From: Phyto melanocephala
Taxonomy: Eukaryota; Arthropoda; Insecta; Diptera; Rhinophoridae
Assembly: GCA_941918925.1 (NCBI GenBank)
Contig: OW799233.1
Coordinates: 172,774,235 to 172,838,234 of the forward strand
Length of the DNA: 64,000 nucleotides
Reading direction: 5' to 3'
A model generated the notes under the pieces. It did not search any database, had not been told where the DNA came from, and saw nothing but the letters and a program-made list of their open reading frames with translations. Below, piece by piece: positions 57,050 to 64,000 of the stretch. The position numbers and the translations under genes were made by a program. Position 1 is the first letter of the stretch, and the number at the start of each line of letters is the position of its first letter.

Positions 57050-57058
57050 GATTAATAT

Positions 57059-57300
57059 CAAGAAAAACTTATTCATCAGGTTTTGATTCGCCAGCTGATT
57101 ATTTTTTTCTTTTCTTTTTTAAAACTTTAGCTGTCAAAGTTCATAGTTAAAAAAATAATTCTTTCACCCCTCTTTTTTGTTTCAAATGTCAAATTTCGTA
57201 CAAGGGTGAATTTTTAAATCGAATGTCGTTGTTTTTTGTGCAACTAAGTAGCAACTCTGCAGTTTTTCAGCTGCCTTATATGTATATTCCAATTATTTAA
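57059..57300. repeat. Possible second CAAG-type element end abutting the previous one
   Basis: Immediately after the TSD comes CAAGAAAAACTTATTCATCA followed by GG. It resembles the terminal repeat of the adjacent element. It may be the left end of an older related element at whose border the younger one inserted. A right end was not found. Confidence 0.4.
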
Positions 57301-58379
57301 AATGGAGCGCTTTATGAAAAATCAGCGCGTTCTTGACAACCAAGTGTGGTAAAAAATGAAACTGTGTCGGTCATGGACAGTGCATCAACGTACCGGTCGG
57401 TCAATTGAAAACATTGCTTTTAAAAACGATGGTATCGACGAAACCCTGAAAACTGGAATTCGATATTGGTCTCAACAACTTAAAATTTACCATGCACTAC
57501 GAAGTTAATGCCAATTTTTTTAAATAAGTCATATTCTGAGATGAAGCGTATTTCCAACTTAATGGCTTCGTGAATACACAAAATTTTTGAATTTGGAGTT
57601 CAGAAAATCTTCATATAATCCACGAGAAACAAATGCACCCACAACGAGCAACTGTTTGGTTCGGATTTTGGTTTGAAGGCATGAATGGGCATTATTTTTA
57701 TGAAGATGAGGTCAAAATTACAGTGACTGTGAATAGATCCCTTACGGAAACATGATAGCGGAATACTGAACTGTACGGCATGTGGTTTCAGCAAGAAGGC
57801 GAAAACTGCTGCAGCGCACATGAGGTAATCCATTTATTGCAGCAACGATTTCCACAACCAATTATCTCATGAAATTCTGATGTCAACTCGCTACAAAGAT
57901 TATGAAATTTAACGCTGGGCAATTTTTTCTTTAAGGTTTTGTGAGATCTTGGATTTATGCGAATAAAGCAGAAACAGTTTCTGAGCTTAAATTCAATATG
58001 CAACGCGTCATCGGTGAAAAATTATGAAAAATTTCTTGCCATAAGAGCCGTTGGGTCTGTTTAACGGATAATTTATTCCATACTTCATGGTAGGTAGGTA
58101 GGTAGGTAAGGCTGGTGCTGGAGACCCGGAGAATAAGAATAGAAATAGTTAGAATAGAAGAGAAAAAAAAGCAGACTAGTCCAGATTCTCAGGCGGGAAT
58201 CAAACCCGCAACCCCCAAACTAGCAGACCAGTACACTACTGACTAGTTCACCGGGGCAACCTCTATACTTCATTGCTACATAAACAATCCAATAAAAAAT
58301 CACAACTATTTAAAAAAATCCGTGTTTTTATTTTATAATGATAAAGTGCATTCGTAATGAGACACTCTTTATAAAAAAA
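57301..58379 (+). pseudogene. Mariner-type transposase relic, interrupted by a SINE
   Basis: From 57301 frames give ERFMKNQRVLDNQVW, then LKTGIRYW, RDEAYFQLNGFVNTQNF (first catalytic Asp), QMHPQRATVWFGFWFEGMNG, GMWFQQEGENCCSAHEVIHL (second Asp now Glu), and GFVRSWIYANKAETVSELKF. Many stops and frameshifts are present. The third catalytic block is not recognisable. The end of the element lies beyond the SINE, probably near GAGACACTCTTTATAAA at 58359-58375. Confidence 0.65.
58089..58264 (-). mobile_element. tRNA-derived SINE with (TACC)n tail
   Basis: It is flanked by a perfect 9-bp TSD ATACTTCAT (58080-58088, 58265-58273). On the - strand the head contains GCGGGTTTGATTCCCGC, a perfect T-arm (5-bp stem, 7-nt loop) with the RNA polymerase III B box GGTTTGATTCC. 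Upstream is GGTTGCCCCGGTGAACTAGT. The body is T-rich, then CCGGGTCTCCAGCACCAGCC, and the tail is TACCTACCTACCTACC. The total is 176 bp. The A box is weak. Confidence 0.75.
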
Positions 58380-59283
58380 AAACATAAAAAAATGTCTTGA
58401 TTAATATGTTGTAGAAATCACATTTATGTCAAAACAATAAATAAAAATAAAAGGAACTTTCCAGAAAAGTTAAGTATGGAAGCTCCTGAAAATCATTGAT
58501 TTAGAAAAAAAGATTTTGAAAAAAAATAAAAGTTACCTTCTAAATTTCTGCTTAAAAAAAAATATTAAAAAATCTAGATGGAGAATCAATACACATTAAA
58601 GTGTTTATTGGGATTACTCGTCTATCTACCAGCGAGTATATGTATGTGTACATGCGCCTACACTCATACATACATATAACTATACATATGGATATGTTAT
58701 TTATTCATTCAGAAAAGTGTGCCTTTGGGCAGCTCCGCCCCGCATACACGCAAGTATACATGCATACATTGGCACAATGGCGTTTAGTGAGTCTCGTTTT
58801 AAGTGTGAGAGAACACTTATAGTGGCGTCCAAACATAAATGTGACGATAATGATGGAAAAAATGATGATCATACATGATTTTATACTTACAAAACTAGAC
58901 ATGGATACATCGAAGAACAAATAACATACACACATTTAAATATATGTGTTAAGATGTATGTATGGTTTTGTATATACATACGAGTATTATTAATGTGATA
59001 TTTTATGTTAAAGCTATTTTTAAAGGGAGGCTGAAAAGTCTTTTAATATAAATTTATTTTGTTTGGTAGGTGTAATTGTATCAATGAAAGTTGTGATATA
59101 TCAAAACTTTGCTTAATATAATTAATAAATTTTTAATTTGTAGAAAAAGTTTAAATGTTGATGTTTAATTAATTTTTATTTTAATGAAATTTTGACTTGT
59201 AGCAAACTATTGACTACTTTAGATAAATTTAAAATGTTTAAAAGATTTTCAATAAATTTCTATCTTATTGATTTAATTTTAAT
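58380..59283. other. Unassigned intergenic DNA
   Basis: TATG/CATA runs lie near 58640-58700 and 58960. No gene is seen. Confidence 0.3.
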
Positions 59284-60027
59284 CAAGGCATATCCATAAG
59301 GTACTCGTATCCAATCAGCTGACTGTTTTTTTTTATATAAATTTTAAAAGCGTTACCAAGGCATATTCATACAGGTATATGCAACGGCAAATTGATACAA
59401 CAAAGCAAAATTTTAGGGGATTTTTTTCTTTCAATGCCAGTTTGTATAACAAGGATGGAAAAGTTGTTTTTGTATGTTTTATTCAATAAAATTTTTTTAA
59501 AAAAAGGATATGTGATTGTGAAGCACATTATAAGTGGTGCAAGCACAATAAATATACATAAATTTGGTAAATTTATTATCATAAAAAGCACAATTAAGTT
59601 AAATGTTTAATTCGGAATCCAACATCTAATCTTCCATTCCTGCATTAATAAATAGAATAAAGGAGAATTCACCAAATTTAGACATTATGTTTCCCCATCA
59701 TCATGTGCTGATAAGTGCACCTGTATGAATTCGCCTTAGCGTTACCAACTTTTTTTAAATGTCATGCCTGCAGTTGTCAAACTTAATTTTTTAAATTTTA
59801 TTGTACAATAAATAATTCGCAGATTCACTTGGATTAAAGCGTGTTAAAAAATACAAAACCGTGAATTAAAAGTTTTCGCTATAAATTTTTTTAAAAGTTG
59901 TTCAAATTTGAGAAGAAAATAAAAAAAATTGTTTGACATATGCCGGCATATATACAAAAACAAAATACATGTGTTTTTTATTGTTGTGTTTGTTGCCGCG
60001 ATGCATATACCTTATGGATATGCCTTG
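59284..60027. mobile_element. CAAGGC-group MITE, filled copy
   Basis: The ends CAAGGCATATCCATAAGGTA and, inverted, CAAGGCATATCCATAAGGTA are a perfect 20-bp match. It is the same family as 41013-41356 and is split by the element at 59358-59737. Without it the length would be about 355 bp. The flanking duplication is imperfect (ATTTTAATC against ATTTGAATT, one base offset), so I do not rely on it. Confidence 0.75.
59358..59737. mobile_element. Nested CAAGGC-group MITE with 9-bp TSD (380 bp)
   Basis: The ends AAGGCATATTCATACAGGT and, inverted, AAGGCGAATTCATACAGGT sit in a perfect duplication AGCGTTACC (59349-59357, 59738-59746). The unfilled relative at 41089 reads CAGCGTTATCAAC, with a single copy. 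It shares only its first bases and TSD length with the element at 56090, so it is a related family. Confidence 0.85.
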
Positions 60028-60935
60028 ATTTGAATTACAGAAACATTTAAAAAAATTTTAATGTTCAAAAAAATTTAATACATATTTATTTGATTGAAAA
60101 TTTTTGATAAATTTTCTCTCTTCTAAAATTTTTTTTTTACATTTTTGTACTATAGAAAATTTTCAATAAATTCGAAAAATTTATTAAAAAAAAACTTAAA
60201 GCTTTGAAAAAATTTTAATAAATTTGCAATAAAATACACTTTTAAATATTTTATATTTACATACATATTAATTTTTGCTATAAATTCTCTATTTAATGAT
60301 AATCTTCCATTAATAATTTTATCATAAATTTTAAATTTGTATAATTTTTTCGATATACAGTAAATGAAATAAGTTTATGTACACTTAACATTTGAAGATC
60401 AAACTTTAACAACTGTATTTTAAATACAAATAATTATATGTACTTCAATATTTTTTCATATTTCAGGGACCATTAAATAATAAAAGGATTTATAGCTGAA
60501 TTGTGTAAGGAAAATATCTTAACTACATGTTATATTAGTAAAATGAAAGGAAAATTTAATATTTTTGGTTCACTAATTGTTTTCAATGTGACCATTTTAT
60601 CTAAAGAACTTTACAGTTGGGTTTCGCATTTGACATTTTCATTACGTTTTCCTTTCCTAGTTTCTTGTTGCTGTTTGTTCTCACGCCGCTCATTATAGAA
60701 AAGTTCAAACATTAATAATCGTTTATATTTGTACATAAATACACATGTGCACATATGTACTTATACAAATGCATATATAATAGTAAAATCTAAGATTTTG
60801 AAAATTTAAAAATTTTCCTTTAATTTTACACCGTACAAAAATAGGGTTTATTTCACTTAAAAACATTTTCTAGCGCTAAAGAAAGGGTTTTCCAGACTTT
60901 TGAAATAGATGAACATCTTAAATCTGTGGTTTTAA
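60028..60935. other. AT-rich DNA
   Basis: No gene or repeat is seen. The short frame near 60501-60698 has no recognisable features. Confidence 0.35.
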
Positions 60936-61167
60936 TGGGCAACCGCGTATGTTCATTTTTTACGATTTTGAGTTAATAACGCCATGTTGCTTGGTTTTAG
61001 ACGGCCTTTACATGGTTTTAATAATTTCTCAAATAAGATTGACCTATTTCGATTATTTTAATGGCATAACAACGTAACTTATTTATATATTTAAAAATCG
61101 TTCAGCACTAACACTGTTTTGTAGCTCTCCTGAAAAATTTTATTTTAAGACATACGTGGGTTGCCCA
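60936..61167. mobile_element. 232-bp MITE with TGGGCAACC ends
   Basis: The left end TGGGCAACCGCGTATGT is matched by the inverted right end TGGGCAACCCACGTATGT. The interior is AT-rich and non-coding. The TSD is not resolved (AA and TG at the borders). Confidence 0.6.
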
Positions 61168-62482
61168 TGAAAACTACAGAAATATTCTATCGTTTTTTCA
61201 AACTCACAAAGTTCCACTTTTAATTTATTCCAAAAGTGATTTATTTTTATTTTATTTATTAATTTTATTTATTTATATATTCATGTCTATGAATAATTAC
61301 CCCTATAGACAATTAAATAATAAAAAAAACATAAAATACAAAATTATTGATTATTTAGATACAGAACAATTTTACATTGAATAATACTCGTATTCGAAGA
61401 AAAATCATTAAATCTAAATTGCTTATTATATTCATTACACATCTTTCTAAATGGCTTAGAATTTGCATAATTTGACCTGAAGTGTTTGATTGCTGCTCTC
61501 GATTGGTAATATATGCACCCAGAAAACATAAAATCACATACATTGCCAATCGAACGGTTCAGTTCTTGTAATCGAACTTTTCATTTGTGATTATAAAATT
61601 TCTATTGCAAGAATCATCATTTATTAGTGCTGACCGGGCACCGAGTATGTGCCAGTAAAACTCTACAGGCTTTTTTGATAAGCTTTTCCATACAAAACTT
61701 AATGGTATGTATTTTATGATAAAGTAAAAAAAATATCACTCAAAAAGCAGAAATTGTAATTTCTTTTTAATTTTTTTTACATATATTTATGCTTTTTTTA
61801 CTTAATTTAATAACAAGGTATGTTCGTAAATATAGTTGCTAGATGCAAACAATTAAAGGGTTACTAAAATAGTATTTTAGAGGACTACACCATCCAATAT
61901 GATTTAAACAAAAAATAAACTGTGTTTTTTTATTATATTATTTTTGTGAAATTCGTTTTTTTTTTTTTTTTTTGTTATACCCAGCATTAACAGTGTTACA
62001 AGATTTTCTCTAAGTGTATTTTACTTACATATGTGTGTACAAATATTTGTATACATACGTGGTGTAAGCCTACATTAATAAATAGTTTACCATTCAGTCA
62101 TTCATAACTTTATAGTATATTTTAACCAAATGCTTAATTTCTGTTTAACAATTTCGAAAATTAATTTTAATAAAAAAAACTAGTGAAAAACAGATAACAT
62201 TGAATGTGTTTGATGATACAACAGTCAGCTAACACGCACCTGTTGTGTGTGTATGTCGTCTCATGTGGTATGAATGAAATGGCATTCCTTAAAAAAGCGA
62301 TTATAAATTATATATATTTTCTTGGTTTTTTTGTTGTTTTTATTTTTTGTTGATCATTTAAAATAGAAATGGCTTAGTGAGAAGTTTGGAATTAATTTTT
62401 TTTTATAGAGGCGTAAATGAAGATAAATTTTATAACACTTTAATCAATTAGTTGGATTTCGAAATGTAAAATAGAACTTATA
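61168..62482. other. AT-rich DNA
   Basis: I see nothing beyond A/T runs (e.g. the T run at 61953-61970). Confidence 0.35.
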
Positions 62483-63761
62483 CAAGGTGGCGCAAAAATA
62501 ACCTTCCGATATTTTTTGGCTGTAATTTAAAAAAAAATGAAAAACTTTGATTCTTCTTGTGGAGTATTTTTATTTGGTCTTTTAATTTTTTTTACATCAA
62601 GTCGAGAATATGATGTCATGTAAATGGCCGCCGCCACAGTTGATTGTCATTGGAGCCCTTTTTATGGCATTTTCCATCACTTTGGCCAAAACTTCCGGCG
62701 ATAGGTCCTCACATTCTTGACGGATATTGTCTTTAAGAGTTGCAAGAGTCTGAGGCTTGTGACATAAACCCGCGACTTCAAAAAGCCCCACAAAAAGAAG
62801 TCTGGAGCGGTCAAATCAGGCGATCTTGCTGGCCAGTTCAAATCGCCAAAACGGGAGATTAGGCGCCCGGGAAATGCATCCTTCAGCATATCGGTTGTGG
62901 CACGTGCAGTGTGTGCTGTTGCACCGTCCTGTTGGAACCACATGTTTTCCAATCCCAATTCATCAAGTTGCGGCAAAAAGAACTCGTTGATCATTGCTCT
63001 GTAGCGCTCACCATTCACAGTAACCGTTTGGCCCGTGACGTCTTCGAAGAAAAAAGGTCCGATGACTCCTCCAGCGAAAACAGCACACCATACAGTAACT
63101 TTGAGCGGGTGTAATTTTTTTTTTTTGCTTATTTACGTCCCGCTAAGACGGAAATGGGCCTCATCACTTATGATTACTTTTAATGAAAAATCATCTTCCT
63201 CTTGGTGGTGATTCAGGATGGCTTGAGCGTATGTTAGTCGCGATTGGCGATCAGCAGCTAACAGCTGATGCACCGTCTGGACTTTGTACGGAAACATCTT
63301 CAAATCTTGTACCAAAATTCGCTGTAAAGACCGTCGACTGATAGCCATTTGCGTGGCACGTCGTCTGGTCGATGTCGACGGCGCTTCCATGACATCCTCG
63401 GCTACAGCAGCAATATTCTCTGCAGAACGGCTACTCCGGGGTCTGCCACTCCTGGCAGCATCTCGTGTTGTGCCAGTCTCTTCGAGGCGAGCGGCTAAAC
63501 GTCGCAGTGTTTCACCAGTAGGCGTTGGACGGCTAGGAAATCTGCGACGAAATTCACGTTGTGTCAAAGTCACCGACCGGTTATTGGTCAAATAAATAGT
63601 CACCAATATTCCGCGTTCTGGAGCAGTGTAGCGTAACATTGTTTATTAACGTGTATTTTGCATGTGTTTACTACACAAATGTCAAAACAGAACTGACATT
63701 AGGGGCCAATTGCAAAACTTGTAGCATTTTCTGATAGGAGGATTTCTTTTGCGCCACCTTG
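62483..63761 (-). mobile_element. Near-full-length mariner-type element (DD41D spacing), 1,279 bp
   Basis: The ends CAAGGTGGCGCAAAAATAAC and, inverted, CAAGGTGGCGCAAAAGAAAT are flanked by TA (62481-62482, 63762-63763). It carries one transposase gene on the - strand from 63639 to about 62597 with two frameshifts and a stop. Its G+C content is visibly higher than the surrounding DNA, as expected for a recent arrival. Of the mariner-type copies here it is the only one retaining both ends and most of its length. Confidence 0.85.
62597..63639 (-). pseudogene. Mariner-type (DD41D) transposase, frameshifted
   Basis: The first frame, 63639-63133, starts MLRYTAPERGILVTIYLTNN and has the helix-turn-helix region (TGETLRRLAARLEETGTT), the GRPR motif, and the first catalytic Asp in IISDEAHFRLSG. 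It then meets TAA and an A run (about 63117-63130) where the frame shifts. The second frame gives FAGGVIGPFFFEDVTGQTVT, NGERYRAM, FQQDGATAHTAR (second Asp) and SPDLTAPDFFLWGF (third Asp). I count 41 residues between the second and third Asp, the spacing of rosa-type elements. A further frameshift near 62770 precedes the tail (TLATLKDNIRQECEDL and following), ending in TGA-proximal HLHDIIFST. Confidence 0.85.
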
Positions 63762-63763
63762 TA

Positions 63764-64000
63764 TATGTAGTTAAATCTTTTTGGCTTAATTCATAACAAA
63801 ATGCACTTTATGTAGAATTAAATAGTTTATTATTTATTAGACATTTTTAAAGGTTAGAAGAAATATTTTTAAATTACAAACAATTTATTTAACTGGAAAT
63901 TTTATGGAATTTTTTTCAACATAAAAACTATTCAAGTCAACATAATTAGAAGTTAAGGTAATAACATTTGGAGTAAGAATTTTTTCAACTTACGATCAAA
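63764..64000. other. AT-rich DNA to the window edge
   Basis: No feature was recognised. Confidence 0.3.

Noticed and set aside
63284..63595. 103-residue + strand frame
   Set aside because: It is antisense to the mariner-type transposase N-terminal frame.
1..64000. LTR retrotransposon or endogenous virus
   Set aside because: No gag, protease or integrase motif and no long terminal repeat pair was found; every reverse-transcription-related fragment fits non-LTR elements.

Overview
This window looks like nuclear DNA of a higher fly, most likely a calyptrate (blow fly, house fly or stable fly type). It is very AT-rich, has short spliced exons with GT-AG introns, long microsatellite and poly-A/T tracts, and is packed with old and young transposable elements. 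No rRNA, functional tRNA, CRISPR array or bacterial-type operon is visible. Most open reading frames in it are chance frames in AT-rich DNA.

Host genes are sparse. On the + strand at 4537-8437, five exons encode the C-terminal 326 residues of a RING-finger protein that I read as Unkempt (unk). Its CCCH zinc-finger part would lie upstream of the window. Downstream are AT-rich 3'UTR or intergenic stretches. On the - strand, a few spliced, relatively GC-rich segments (37544-37465, 34738-34698, perhaps 19936-19874) may be exons of a second, convergent host gene whose introns are full of transposons. I cannot name that gene and its model is tentative.

The rest is a dense archive of mobile elements. 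1.9-3.1 kb holds a 5'-truncated LINE with an RNase H domain, followed by a Tc1-like transposase relic. The unk intron at 5.8-7.2 kb holds a PIF/Harbinger element split by a 385-bp MITE. 10.8-12.6 kb holds three inverted-repeat or MITE clusters. 15.7-17.6 kb holds a second Harbinger element carrying an opposite-strand Myb/SANT gene, split by a 1.1-kb hAT-type element. 20.9-23.4 kb holds a Helentron-like repeat, a hAT relic, and a short element split by the second 385-bp MITE. 24.8-34.3 kb holds a Tc1/mariner family in three copies, interleaved with Harbinger, Helentron-like, LINE and small MITE insertions. 36.3-37.1 kb holds another Helentron-like repeat. 38.9, 48.0, 53.7, 57.3 and 62.5 kb hold five mariner-type relics. 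41.0, 56.1 and 59.3 kb hold a MITE group whose ends begin with CAAGGC. 43.3-45.3 kb holds a Harbinger element with a MADF gene, inside another repeat. 50.0-52.2 kb holds one LINE inserted into the RNase H gene of another. 58.1 kb holds a tRNA-like SINE.

The insertion order can often be read directly, because target-site duplications (TSDs) are intact or because a paralogous unfilled site lies elsewhere in the window. No new defence or metabolic system was found. The most interesting material is the set of nested, datable insertions, two short MITEs with CWG target duplications, and a SINE/LINE pair with the same tetranucleotide tail.
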